Shown here in pieces: positions 35,290-47,597 of a stretch of DNA of 64,000 bases. Origin of the DNA: Flaveria trinervia (Eukaryota > Streptophyta > Magnoliopsida > Asterales > Asteraceae); NCBI GenBank assembly GCA_025506515.1, contig CM046442.1:65667438-65731437 (forward strand). The letters are read 5' to 3'. The notes beneath the pieces were generated by a model, which was given only the letters and a program-made list of their open reading frames with translations, did not search any database and was not told where the DNA came from. The translations under genes and the position numbers were made by a program. Each line of letters starts with the position of its first letter. Position 1 is the first letter of the stretch.

Positions 35290-36272
35290 TGTTGGATTCT
35301 TTATGCCCAAGACACATAGAAGATTGATGTGGTTAGTATGTTATGATTCAAGTCGGGTCATACCCAATAACAAGCTTAGCAAACACCAAATAATATTTAA
35401 TTGATGATATGATCATGCAAATAAATAAATACACCAACTTAGAAAATGGGTTTTCTAAATAAGTTGCATATGAGATTGAACAACTTATATGGATATTTTG
35501 TTCATGGATGTTATTTGTAATGTTGTTTAAATTTGTTAAATAACATCAAATAATAGGAGTGTGTATATATGTTATATAATTTAAAGGTTAATTATATATC
35601 TATTTTTAATCAAACATTTTAACATTGATTAAAAGTTTTCGGGGGAAAACCCCAAAAGTTTAAGGGGTTCGGCCGCCCCCCTTTTGCACCGAACTCCTCA
35701 TGTTTTTTTTCTTTGGGGTCTTGAGAAAAACTCTCTCCAAGGATACACACACACTCTCATTTCAGATCTCTCTATCTCAAACATGCAAAATGGTCACAAG
35801 AACATCAACTCTTCTTATGGAAGAAAGAGTTCAAAGCTGAAAAGGGTCGGGCACCCTTGTTGGTTGTTCACGGCTGGAACAAGAGTTCAGCAGCTTCTTT
35901 GACCCGATTTTGGTGCTCAAATCCTAGCAAAGATGGTGTTTTCTCGGAGGCTTGTGGGTATGAATGCTTGAGGACTTCTACCCTTGAAGTCTTGGCCATT
36001 TTTCAGACTCATTTCTGCCTTCTTCAAGTCGGTTTTGACAGCATCCTGAAAGGTAGTATCATGGTATGATAATGTCACGATTTTGGGTGTTCTTGTTCAT
36101 ATTATATGCTTGCTTTTCACATAATAAAGATCCTCTTGTTATGGGTTTGTTTTTTTACACATGATAATGGTAATTTTTCAGAAGCTTTAACATGTTTAAA
36201 GTTGTATATTCCGCTGCGTTTTATATGTTTAAATGGTTAAACAAGATGTAAATGGTCCTACAAACCCCTTCA
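35290..36272 (+). repeat. 5' LTR of element E
   Basis: Starts TGTTGGATTC and ends CCCCTTCA. Next to it is the primer site TGGCATCTAGAGCC (36274-36287). A TTCGGCCGCCCC segment near 35668 is a GC-rich island shared with the 3' LTR and, in reduced form, with A. Confidence 0.9.
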
Positions 36273-36287
36273 ATGGCATCTAGAGCC

Positions 36288-37711
36288 AGTTATGTGGAAA
36301 GTAGCATCATTATCCTTGCAAAATTGGGTTTAAAGGATGTTCATCACTTATTAGAGACTTATTTTGGTTGATTTAATAAACCCCATGTCTTTCAAAGTTA
36401 TATCATAATGCTTATGATTAAACTTTGAATGATAGGAATGTCAATTGGTTGATATGTTTTGGTTATTGTTTGTTTGGACAAACAAACCCTAATTTTCAGT
36501 TTATGTTGGCTGAAAATTTGGGGTTCGATGGGGTTTATTTTGTTTGTTGAATGATGTTTGTGATTGTTCATTTGATGGTGCATAACCTAGCTTAGACCTT
36601 GTGTTGTTTTGGTTTGGTTGCATGTTTGTTTTGGTCGTTTTCGTTCAATTGGGTTGTAAGTTTTGTGCTTGTATTTATTCATTGGGATGTAATAATAGAT
36701 TAGGAGTATATCTCTTTTACTAGAAAATATGTATTAGGATATATATTATGTAAATGAAGATGCTCGGGAAGGAAGCACAAAAGGAAGACACAAGGTGGAC
36801 TTGAAGCATACGGATGCGACATCAAGTGGGAGATCCATTGTGATCTCAATTTTGTGTTTTTATTAACCCTTAGGAAGGACCTAATGACCACAATTGTGAT
36901 GTCAAACAAGTATGGTCACAATAGTAGCTATGGTTATGCACATATGGTTGTTTGATATATGGTTGTTTGATTATTCATTTTATGTTGATTGTTTGATATA
37001 TGCATATGCTTAACAATCTAAATAAATTATCATAACAAGTTGAATTTTTGGTTCCTAAACATTAAGTGACTTAAAAAAGGTTATTAAAAGGACTAATGAT
37101 TTCAAAATAAAATAGGTTTTATTAAAAAGGAACCATAGGGTACCATGTATTTGAAAGCATGCGAATACAAGGTACATAGAGTTTTCATGTCTAGAATTAA
37201 TGGAAACTTAAATCCCTTTGGTAACAAGTCTATCACCATCCTTTTACACTACACTCGAATCGCTTGGGAACTATTTGTGGGATAAAGGTCACCTAACCAC
37301 TTGTAGGGAACTTCTATCTTTGAGTTGAGTCTAACATACTCGTGGGATAAAGGTCACCTAACCACTTGTATGTGAAAACTCACACATGTGTGTAAGTAGG
37401 ACGACTTGAATTGGAAACCATGTGATTAGGGTCACCGAAGCATGGCGTACAATGGTGTTGATGGGATTAAACATGCCGACTAAACATATGATGTTTAACC
37501 AATCCCATAAGACTAGAAGTTGCAATAGGTTGCAATTGTCAACTGTTGACTACCTTGTTAATTTAAATAATGAGATATCACCTAACCATCATTTAATGTA
37601 ATTTTGGATTCTAGATTTTAATTGTTAATTGTCTATGAGACATTTAAGGGTATTAACAATTAGAATAAATTTATGAGAAATACTAAAATGAACTTTGTCA
37701 ATTATTGTAGT
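36288..37711 (+). other. Leader of element E
   Basis: Non-coding, homologous to the leaders of A, B and C. The repeated motif (here GGGATAAAGGTCACCTAACC) is at 37277-37299 and 37342-37364. A decayed third copy is at about 37571-37589. Confidence 0.7.
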
Positions 37712-38620
37712 GATGACCGCTAACTATTACGCTACCACCCCGATCGTCCCTTCCCTATCACTAAGATCTATTCTTGAGAGGGATAGTCCTAACCATAATT
37801 ACCTTATGGACTCAATTTCGAAACTTGAGAATCGTTCTCAAGAATGAGTAAAGACCTATGTCCTTGACGATCCCATACCTCACCAACCAATGCTGTTGAT
37901 GTTAAGGCTTTTTGATGATTGGCTTAGGCACACTAAGGATTCTGTGCTAGTATCCTACCTCATGTTGGGAATATGATTCCCGAACTCCAAAAGGGCTTGG
38001 AGCATCATGGGCATATGACATGATAATCTAGTTGAAGGAAATGTCCCTTCAACAAACTTTAGTAGATTGCTTCGAAACGGTCCGAGCACTTTATGCATGA
38101 CACATGAAAGAAACCCAATCGATATCATCTTATATATTCTTAAGGTGAACAGGCACATTGATAGCCTCAAGATGCTTAACTGTCCTATCTCAAAATAGTT
38201 GGCCAAGGATTTGATCCTTGATTGCATAACTAAAGGTTTGAGATATTCATAATAAACTGTAATATGAACGGGTGGGACAAGAGCATCAATGAACTTCACG
38301 CAATGCTCAAAGCAACCGAGGCAGGGATGGGTAGAGAGGTTCTACCTATTCTCTCGATCAATGATGGAGGCTATAAGAAATGGCCAATCCCGATCCTAAG
38401 GCAATTATTTCCAAAGGAAAGGAATACATCAATACAAAGGTTAAAGCGAAACCTCGAAAAACCTAAGCTTATGAAGCCTATGGTAACGAAGAACGTTCCA
38501 TGCTTTGAGTATGGAGAGATAGGACAATGAAAAGGAATTGTCCCTCCTATCTCAATGAGTTGAAAGACAAGAGGGATGTTGGGCAAACCACAAATGCAAT
38601 TTCCATGATTCACACATTGT
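37712..38620 (+). pseudogene. gag remnant of element E
   Basis: Aligns in broken frames with the gag of A and C. The start region is altered (ATGACCGCTAACTATTAC), and the RNLRIVLKQE block is shifted and substituted. A recognisable stretch at 38264-38530 (MNGWDKSINELHAMLKATEAGMG) ends in CFEYGEIGQ, where the second Cys of the zinc knuckle is Tyr and a stop follows. No functional protein can come from it. Confidence 0.78.
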
Positions 38621-38639
38621 ATTAAATGTCATTTCTTCA

Positions 38640-39830
38640 AACACATGGGTATTGGATACCGGATGTGAGACTCATACTTGCAATTGTTGCAAAGGGGTTC
38701 AAAAGAAATGTGCGCTTCAAGGAGGGAAACTCTATTTTGAGACTTTCAAATGGTTTGGAAGTTGTTCTCAAAACATTTTGTATGCACCTAGTTTGACTAG
38801 GAACATAATTAATGTTTCCTATTAAAACAATATGATCATGGTTTAAAGTTTGTAAATAATGGTATTAAGTTTTATGGATGATGTATTTCATTTTAAGGAT
38901 ATTCCTTTTAATGATATCCATGAATTAGTTCATGATAATTCGTCCTATAATAACTCATTATACACATTAAGCACCAAGAAACTTAAAATGGGTTTAAGTT
39001 ATTATTATCTTTGACATTGTCATCTTGGTCACATAATCAAGAATTGGATTCAAACACTTCAAAAGAATGGTCTTTTGGAAACAAATGAAAATGTTTCATT
39101 TGATAAGTGTGAACCAAAAGACTTATTAGGAATGATACATTTGGATGTATGTGGTCCTTTTAAAATAATGACAAAGATTGGTGAAAGATACTTCATTACT
39201 TTTACCGACGATTACAGTCGCTATTATTGTGTGCACTTGATGACACATAAATATAAAGCTTTTGAAATGTTCAAAATCTTCAATAATGAAGTAGAAAATC
39301 AACTCTATATAACTATCTATGTTCTTCATTCTAATAAAGGAGAAACTGAACCCTATTTGGATATGGTTCAATTTATTATGGCTATGAGCTTACCATCTTT
39401 ATCATTTTGAGTTTTCGCATTGCTCTTTAAGGCTCATATTATGAATATGAACCGGACCAAGAAAGTGTAGATTAGTTGAATGTCCTAGAGACTGTATAGG
39501 ATACTGTTTCTTCGACTCAACACAGCAAAAGTATTTATTGCTCAAAAGGCTAAGTTCTTGGAAACCGAGTTCCTTATCGAAGGAATGATATATAGAACTG
39601 TGGAACTTGATAAGGATCAAGATCCACAAGCCGATACACTTATGGTTGACACTAACTATCAACAAGAGGTTGGTAATGATAATCAAGAGGTTGATCAATA
39701 CACACAAAACGTTCACAAATCTGGTAGAGTTAGTATTCCATCTAAAAGATATGAATATTCCAAGAATGGATGCTATGTGGTTGACCCCTGTAGGCTAACC
39801 ATATACCCAGATGCTATGTCCAATTTGGAT
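38640..39830 (+). pseudogene. Protease and integrase remnant of element E
   Basis: The protease site survives as VLDTGCETHTCN around 38645-38685, followed by a shift. The zinc region near 39010 has a stop in place of the Trp (L-stop-HCHLGH). The frame 39075-39410 carries DVCGPF, TDDYSRYY and FKIFNNEVENQL. It then jumps from SNKGE directly to EPYLDMVQFIMA, so the block with the third catalytic acidic residue is deleted. The linker to RT starts in the 39558-40067 frame. Confidence 0.78.
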
Positions 39831-41300
39831 TGGGACAAATGCCTAGAAGCCATGAACGTAAGGATGCAATCCATGTATAACAACCAAGTTTGTGAATTGG
39901 TTGACCCTCCACTTAACTCCAAACCGGTTGGATACAAGTGGGTTTTCAAGACGAAAACAGATATGCATGGAAACTTGAATACTTATAAGTCAAGACTTAT
40001 AGCATTAGGTTTCATCAAACTCAATTGGTTGATTATGATGAAACTCTTACGCTCGTGGCAATCCTAAAGTCGATTAGGATTTTATGTGCCATAACTGCAT
40101 ATTCTGAGTATGAGTTTTGGCAAATGGATGTCAAAGCCGCTTTTCTTAATGGACATCTCGAAGAGATTGTTCATGTAGTTCAGCATGATGGTTTTGTCGA
40201 TCAACGACATCCTAATAAAGTATACAAGTTAAAGTGATAAATCTATGGATTGAAACAAGCATCGAGAAGGTTGTGTATATATGAAAGTTAGTGGGAGCAT
40301 AATTGTATTCTTAATGTTGTATGTTGATGACACACTACTATTTGGAAGTGATATTCCAACCTTGGAAGGTGTTGAAACCTACCTTGGAATATGTTTATCC
40401 ATATAAGATCTCGTTTAAGCCATCCATATTTTGGAATAAGGATCTATAAGGATAGATCGAGGTGGTTGATAGGGTTAAACCAAAGTGCATATATTGATAA
40501 AATCTTGAAAAGGTTCACAATGGAAAACTCATAGAAAGGTATGGTACCTATTCAAAGAGGGACAATGTTGACTACGTCTCAATGTCCAAGCTCATAGGAT
40601 GAGCAAAATCAAATGAAGGACATCCCATACACATCTGCTGTAGGATCCATCATTTGTGTGATGATATGCACTAGACCGGACGAGTCATGCTTATTAAGTA
40701 TGACAAAGTAGATACCAATAGAAATAACCATTGGATGGCTATTAAAAGTATATTGAAATACCTTAGTAGGATTAAGGATATCTTTCTAATATACGAATCT
40801 ATTGAAGAGAAAGTCGTCGTAAAGGGTTACACGGATGCAGGCTTCCAAAACTGATCGAGATGATTCTCGATCACAATCGGGGTATACTACCATTATGAAT
40901 GGAGGAGAACTGTCCTTGAAAGGTTCAAAGCAGGACATAGTAGCATTGTTCACTACAAATCCGAATACATAGCCTCTTCATTGGCAGCTTGGGAAGCTGC
41001 ATGGATAAATTTGTCCATTGCTTATCTAGGGGTGGTCTCTACCATTCACGACCCCCTAGAAATCTTTGGTAATTACGTGGGTGGGATTGCTCAAATAAAG
41101 GAACCCCGTACTCATCAAAAGACTAAGCACCTTGAGCGGAGATTCAACATCATAAGGGATGGAGTTGAAAAAGGGTAAAGATATGTATTCAAAAAGTTCG
41201 TAAAGATCAACACATTGAGGATCCAATCACGAAGCTCCTTGTAAGGTCAATGTATGAGGGTCATACTTATGCCTTAGGACTTCCATATCCTAGTGATTGG
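39830..41300 (+). pseudogene. Reverse transcriptase and RNase H remnant of element E
   Basis: RT starts with KCLEAMNVRMQSMYNNQVCELV, then YKWVFKTKTDMHGNLNTYKSRL. After a shift it continues with WQMDVKAAFLNGHLEE (40025-40237) and a stop. A deletion removes part of the fingers. The YVDD site is still visible near 40320 (MLYVDDTLLFGSD). RNase H pieces are at about 40890-41178 (AAWINLSIAYLGVV, GGIAQIKEP) and near 41200. At least eight frame breaks are present. Confidence 0.8.
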
Positions 41301-41306
41301 AATTGA

Positions 41307-42069
41307 TCTGTTTAGTAGATAAAATATGGAACAATTGTAATATTTAACTCTTTTATATATTTGAGTTATGTTCCCTTTTAGCATGTTTACATCCATGAAT
41401 ATGTTTATTATTCTAAATGTCCGTAGTCAGTCATATTTGTGGGAACAAATATGAATGTAAGACTATTATTAACATGGATTGGTAGATATTCATAAGGTAT
41501 GAATATAGAGCAATTGGTTGCTACCAAGGTTCATAGATATTTGTGGGATGCAAATATTGGACTGACCCGCGTCTCAAATTTTACTACATAGAATCTCTTT
41601 GATTGATCATAAGTAATTTTGAGTAAAGGCGAATATCATTTGGTATCCTCCAACCTGAGATACATATTGGGTTTTGATATTCACCAAACGTTACACCTTG
41701 AGTTAGTTCTTCACTTTTCTGAAATAATGGACAATACATAAGGCTATGTTCAGGTGTGAGACAAGGTGATTGTGAGAAACGTATGCAGTCAAGATGGGAT
41801 TTGTTCCTCTTATTTGTTCAGAGCAAGATGTCTAAGGCCTGATTAAGTTAAATCAACAAGGAATGATCATTCTATGTCCTTGGATTTAACATGACATCTG
41901 TAACAAAAGGATAAATGATTGATTCACCTAAATCATTTCAAGTTGGATACTTGAAGGGGATGATGTTATTGAATGGCTCTAAGTCATGCGTATTAAGGGT
42001 AGTAAACCGTTGTTAGGCGGTATTTACTACTTGCATCAATCTTCTATGGATCTTGTGCAAGTGGGAGAA
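41307..42069 (+). other. 3' untranslated region and polypurine tract of element E
   Basis: Non-coding and homologous to 2153-2944 of A (reverse) and 55760-56532 of C. It ends in CAAGTGGGAGAA next to the 3' LTR. Confidence 0.75.
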
Positions 42070-43046
42070 TGTTGGATTCTTTATGCCCAAGACACATAGA
42101 ACATTGATGTGGTTAGTACGTTATGATCCAAGTCGGGTCATACCAATAACAAGCTTAGCAAACACCAAATAATACTTAATTGATGATATGATCATGCAAT
42201 TAAATAAATACACCAACTTAGAAAATGGGTTTTCTAAATAAGTTGCATATGAGATTGAACAACTTATATGGATATTTTGTTCATGGATGTTATTTGTAAT
42301 GTTGTTTAATTTGTTAAATAACATCAAATAATAGGAGTGTGTATATATGTTATATAATTAAAAGGTTAATTATATATCTATTTTTAATCAAACATTTTAA
42401 CATTGTTTAAAGTTTTGGGGGGAAAACCCCAAAAGTTTAAGGGGTTCGGCCGCCCCCCTTTTGCACCCAACTCCTCATGTTTTTATCTTTGGGGTCTTGA
42501 GAAAAACTCTCTCCAAGGATACACACACTCTCACTTCAGATCTCTCTCTCTCAAACATGCAAAATGGTCACAAGAACATCAACTCTTCTTATGGAAGAAA
42601 GAGTTCAAAGCTGAAAAGGGTGCAGCACCCTTGTTGGTTGTTCACGACTGGAACAAGAGTTCAGCAGCTTCTTTGAACCGATTTTGGTGCTCAAGTCCTA
42701 GCAAAGATGGTGCTTTCTTGGAGGCTTGTGGGTATGAATGCTTGAGGACTTCTACCCTTGAAGTCTTGGCCATTTTTCAGACTCATTTCTGCCTTCTTCA
42801 AGTCGGTTTTGACAGCATCCTGAAAGGTAGTATCATGGTATGATAATGTCACGATTTTGGGTGTTCTTGTTCATATTGTATGCTTGCTTTTCACATAATA
42901 AATATCCTCTTGTTATGGGTTTGTTTGTTTACACATGATAATGGTAATTTTTCGGAAACTTTAACATGTTTAAAGTTGTATATTCCGCTGCGTTTTATAT
43001 GTTTAAATGGTTAAACAAGATGTAAATGGTCCTACAAACCCCTTCA
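42070..43046 (+). repeat. 3' LTR of element E
   Basis: 977 bases, almost identical to 35290-36272. A 146-codon frame inside it (42403-42843) is shared in part with the 5' LTR (35684-36069) but has no recognisable product. It is probably chance openness in the R/U5 region. Confidence 0.9.
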
Positions 43047-43051
43047 CTAGT

Positions 43052-44377
43052 GTCATAATTAAAGCATAGATGCATAAATCTAAACTTCAAAGAACGTACC
43101 TGACGTTACCTTGGAGTCTGACCTTGCCTCCCCCGGTCATAGCGAAGGCTCTAGCCTTCACCCTCTGTTCTCCTTCCTCGTACCGGAGCTTCCTACCCTC
43201 AAGTTCTTGTAATCTCTGCTCATGTGTCCTGTCTTGCCACAGTCGTAACATTTAGCCATTTGACAGTCCCTCGCTATGTGGCCCTCCTTTCCATGCTGAG
43301 AACAGACATTAAGTCCCCACTTGCACTCCCCCTCATGGCCTCTGCCACACTTGTTGCATATCTCTCCTTTTCTTTCTATTCTCTTCCGATCATCGTTCCT
43401 CGACGTCGTACCTCCATACACAAATCCACCATCATTGTCTCACCTTCCTTTCCCCATCTTAGCATAGGCTCGCTCCTCCCCTTCTTCTGTCATCGCCATC
43501 GCCCCTCGCTCGTCATACAATCTTCCCGCCAGGTCAACTGCCGACCTAAACATGCTCGTCGGGCACGGCAAGCCCTAAATATACCTCTTAATCTTTCGCG
43601 AAAGAGGTGTCACCTGATCCGGCACCAGACGTGCCATCTCGTTGAACTTCGTGGTGTACTGTTGATGTGTGAGGGTTCCTGCCTCCAGTTGTAGCAACTC
43701 TCTCTCAACCTTGTCCATCTCTCAGTGAGGACAGAACTCCTCAATAACTAACTTCTTCAGCTCCGACCATCTCATTCTCCCAATAGCTCTGCTACCCTCG
43801 GCTTGGACTATATTGTCCTACCAACACGTAGCCGAGTCCACAAAAGAATAGGCACAAACTTTACTTTTTGAACCTCCCGACACTCGCTGATATTCAATAC
43901 CGCTTCCATCTCTCTCACCCATCGTTGAGCTGTAGCAGTAGTGACATTTCCATCAAAAGTTGGGGGCTTGCATCATTGAAACGCCCCATAGTTACAGCCT
44001 CGTGCCACCTCCGGCGCAGGCTCTTCCTCTTCTTCCTCTTTGTCATCAAAGAAAACTGTTTCAGTCTCGGGTCGTCTCCTTTCGCCCGAAGATCTACCCC
44101 TTTCCTGTCTCTCCCCATCTCTAACATACTTTATAACTTCGGTCACTATAGACGGTAGGATCGTCTACATGACCTGATGCATTTCCTCCCCGATTGCCTC
44201 TCTCATCTAGGCCCTCTATTTAGCATTCTCATTACCGCCCTCCTGATGAGGGGTCTCAGGTTCCTCATGGACTACTCTTTCAGCCTTAGACCTTCCTCTT
44301 GTGACTCGTGGTTCAGTACCATGTCCACCACCGCCTCCACCTCGTGAAGTTTTCGAAGATCTACCGCCAAACATCAT
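43052..44377 (-). pseudogene. gag of gypsy element D
   Basis: Starts at the ATG at 44377 (MMFGGRSSKTSRGGGGGG) with a Gly/Arg-rich N-terminus. Stops follow within 70 codons. A Retrotrans_gag core is visible in broken frames (CKPPTFDGNVTTATAQRWVREMEAVL, about 43990-43910), the capsid part of gypsy gag. The C-terminal frame (43421-43158) has two zinc knuckles. CNKCGRGHEGEC is a variant. CYDCGKTGHMSRDYKN keeps C-x2-C-x4-H but has Tyr in place of the last Cys. CSQHGKEGHIARDC between them has lost its second Cys. Multiple breaks make it a pseudogene. Confidence 0.8.
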
Positions 44378-44745
44378 CTAACACACTATACGATTCAAAC
44401 ACTAACGCGATCATTCAAGGTAATAACTCAGTTTATGTCAAGTATAGTAAGTCCCTAATTACAGTGGCCACTTGTGATTAGCTCTTACTTTACCCTTCAT
44501 ACCCCAAGCATTTCCTATCCCGACTTCATTAGTATCTAAATCTACCCTATAGCACACAAGCCACATAACATGTGCACATAATGCCAGTTAACCTTAACTA
44601 CTGTAAACGTTTACATAAAACCTTTACCTGCAGGCACGTAGCTACTAGGACTGGCATCCTTTTCCTTTTAGTCCCATTCTCAGTTTAAGATTTGGTTTCC
44701 AAAATATTTACCCAATTCACTCACACTTTTGCTCTAATACCAACT
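44378..44745 (-). other. Leader and primer-binding site of element D
   Basis: On the minus strand TGGTATTAGAGC (44742-44731), a few bases after the LTR, is the initiator-Met type primer site with one mismatch. The rest of this short leader has no coding potential. Confidence 0.75.
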
Positions 44746-47592
44746 TGTAAGGCCCCGTTCCCAGGCACCTCACAGTTGGTCATTCATTGCACTTAAAACA
44801 TTTTAAAACGTACGTATATTTTGCAGCGGAATTTAAAACTTTCATTAATAACTAAATACATGTCATTTCATTCATTTACAACAGTTGTTTTCATCTCAAA
44901 ATACAATGACATGTCAAAATACAGATGCCAGCCTCAAATGCTCCCAGTAGCTTATGCATCCATTCCTGCAACTCCTCAGCATCAACACGTACCTGTCAAC
45001 TATCATGCATACAAAAGTCAGCGACGCTGAGTGAGTTCTAGTTTTATAACAAAACATACTTTTCTTTGTTAAAACCGTTCTTTACTTTATTCCAAATCAT
45101 ACTATACTTTACAATCGATCGTGATCATGCATCATACGTACATACAGATAATATCATTATTATCTTCGCCGCTACGTTCGTTAACTTTGTTCATCCAACG
45201 TATTACATTATCGTTCACTTCTCTTTGTAGATCTGATCAGACTTTACCCTCTTCGTGGCACTCAGCCACGATTACTGAGGTCGAATTACAAGGATTCCGT
45301 TTAGTACGTTATTACAATAATTCATTTACGTTCATTCATACTTTTCTCATTACTCTTTATAACTTGAATCTTGCCTCATACAATATCCCCAACTCAGGCT
45401 CGAAAGTTGATGTTGTGCCGGGGCCTGCTCAGAAACCCTTGACTCATGTTCGAAGACTGACACAGCACCGGGATACGCGACAAAGATCCCATATGAGTCA
45501 ATCATAGGGACTGAAATCTATCCGAGTCTATTGCAACACAAAGTCGCTCACCTCATTATCTCGTCTCATGCAATACCCCGACTCATGTCGGAAGACTGAT
45601 ACTGTGGCGGGGCCTAATAAACAAACCCCCGACTTATGTCCGAAGACTGACACAGTACAAGGATACACGACACGGATCTCATCATCCGTCACTTACGTCA
45701 TATGCAATACTCCCGACTCATGTCCGAAGACTGATACTGTGTCGAGGCCTGCTCACAAACCCCCGACTCATGTCCAAAAAATGACATAGTACCAGAGTAT
45801 GCAATGTGCATCTTGTCTCATGCAATACCCCGACTCATGTCCGAAGACTGATACTGTGCCGGGGCCTATAACCAAACCGCCGACTCATGTCTGAAGACTG
45901 ACACAGTACCGGGATACGCGACAAGGACCTCTTTTGAGTCTGTTGCGACACAGAGTCACTCACCTCATACATGTGCTTGGCTTTATGCCACACCCCCGAA
46001 GTTCTACGTAACTCGGGTAACCATCATATATTTCACCACAACATTATGGGTAACAACACCCCCATCGAAATGGGTAAAAACACCCCTCTCAAAATGGGTA
46101 ACAACACCCCCACCGAAATGGGTAACACCACTGAAGCTCAGTCACGAAGACTAGAACCTTTGCGTGCACACCTTAGGATTTGCTGAACCTTACACGGTAG
46201 AGCTAAAGGCATTTAGGGTTATGCACCTCTGTACATATTTCTTGCAAGCCTTTCTATACTTTCTCTTTATTAGTGGATGCATTCTATCATTTTGTTCTCT
46301 TTTCATTATCTTCCACTTTACATTACATAATACTTCCATTACATTTATTAATGTTCAAGGCAAAGCCAAGGGAAGACATACATAATAAGGAACATACATT
46401 ATCATAAACATACACCATCACCATACATGCAACATCATACATGCATAACACACATCAAACATAATCCATCATATGATAACCAAGCCTATCTCCCGATAAT
46501 ACCCCCTTAAATTCACTTAGAAACCTCAAGTACAAATTGGGCGCATGGGACCTTTCAGGCGCATGAGCATAAAATTTCAAAGTGTAAAACAGTCTGGGCG
46601 CATGGGCACTATTTAGGCACTTCTGCCCTGTTCAGGCGCATCACCAACACTTAGTTGTTTCAATCACTTAGGCGCATGGGCACTATTTAGGCGCATGGCC
46701 AACACTTGGGCACATGGGCCATTGTATAGGCACATGGACCCCCTCTGGGCACATGGCCAACACTTAGACGCATGGGCCAACATGCTGGGCGCATGGGCCA
46801 ACATGCTGGGCGCATGGGCCACTGTTTAGGCGCATGACCCACTCTTGGGCGCATGGCCAACACTTAGGCGTCTAGTCTCTCATGCTGGGTGCATGGGCCA
46901 CTGTTTGGGTTCATGAACCACTGTTCTTGTTCATCAAAACATTCTGAAATATTTTCTATGTTATCAACATCACCCGATTATCATTCTAATCATATCCAAG
47001 CACAGATCTAACATACTAAGGGCATCTAAGCATGCTAACATCATCACTAACCCATGATTAACTCTATAACATACATACATACATACATACATACATCATT
47101 TCGAACATAGAGCTTTAACCCACGGTTTCATTCAAATTATTTACTTAGTATGTATAATAGCCCCAAATCAGTTGAAAATCAGTAAAAGAGGGGTTCTAGA
47201 AACTCACCTTGAGCAGCCTTTGAGCAACACTCTTCCAGTTCGAGACCCACCTTCGATGCAGCTCTTGAATCCCAAAAACAAACAATGAACATCCAGAACT
47301 TCGGTTAAAAACTCGAAACCCAGCTGAAACTCAGCTCAAATAATAGAAGACTTACCTTTGAAGCTGCTTCTTCCACTTTCACTCTCTAGTACCGGGGCTT
47401 CTCTCTCTTCTTTCTTCTTTTCAGCCTATTGAAGAAGATGAAGAAGAAATGGGCAACCATGCCCCATTTAAACCTTAAAGTAATAAGGTTTTGTACTTTA
47501 TACACTTTATCCCCCTCCACTTGTGCACAATTTCTATTCTTTCTATTTACTTTTCTTTTCCTTCCGTTTAAATAGAAATTCAGGATGTTACA
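44746..47592 (-). repeat. 5' LTR of element D
   Basis: 2847 bases, with the CGACTCATGTCCGAAGACTG zone at 45385-45945, the GGGCGCATGG zone at 46535-46925 and a (CATA)n run at 47070-47095. The ttaac duplication follows at 47593-47597. Confidence 0.88.
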
Positions 47593-47597
47593 TTAAC

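Larger units (their letters stand above)
35290..43046 (+). mobile_element. Copia element E, nested in D
   Basis: LTRs of 983 bp (35290-36272) and 977 bp (42070-43046) differ by about 2% by eye and are flanked by ctagt. It has the same family layout as A, B and C, with primer site TGGCATCTAGAGCC at 36274 and purine tract AGTGGGAGAA at 42060. The coding part (37712-41300) is heavily degraded, with missing blocks. The contrast between alike LTRs and ruined genes suggests E was copied as a non-autonomous element. Confidence 0.9.
31670..47592 (-). mobile_element. Gypsy element D, large deletion derivative with giant LTRs
   Basis: LTRs of 2865 bp (31670-34534) and 2847 bp (44746-47592) begin TGTAA and end TTACA. 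The perfect duplication ttaac flanks them (31665-31669, 47593-47597). On the minus strand: 5' LTR, primer site TGGTATTAGAGC (44742-44731), gag, then copia E inserted, then only the end of integrase, a purine tract AAGGGGGTAGACT (rc of 34536-34547) and the 3' LTR. Without E the internal region is only about 2.5 kb. Protease, RT, RNase H and most of integrase are missing, so D depended on other elements for movement. Confidence 0.87.

Noticed and set aside
42403..42843. 146-codon frame in the E 3' LTR (also 35684-36069)
   Set aside because: Lies across the R/U5 part of an LTR; the 5' LTR copy is broken differently and no protein family is recognisable.
43070..44158. Plus-strand frames of 60-156 codons
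   Set aside because: Antisense to the gypsy D gag; composition (Leu/Ser/Pro-rich) is that of a shadow frame.
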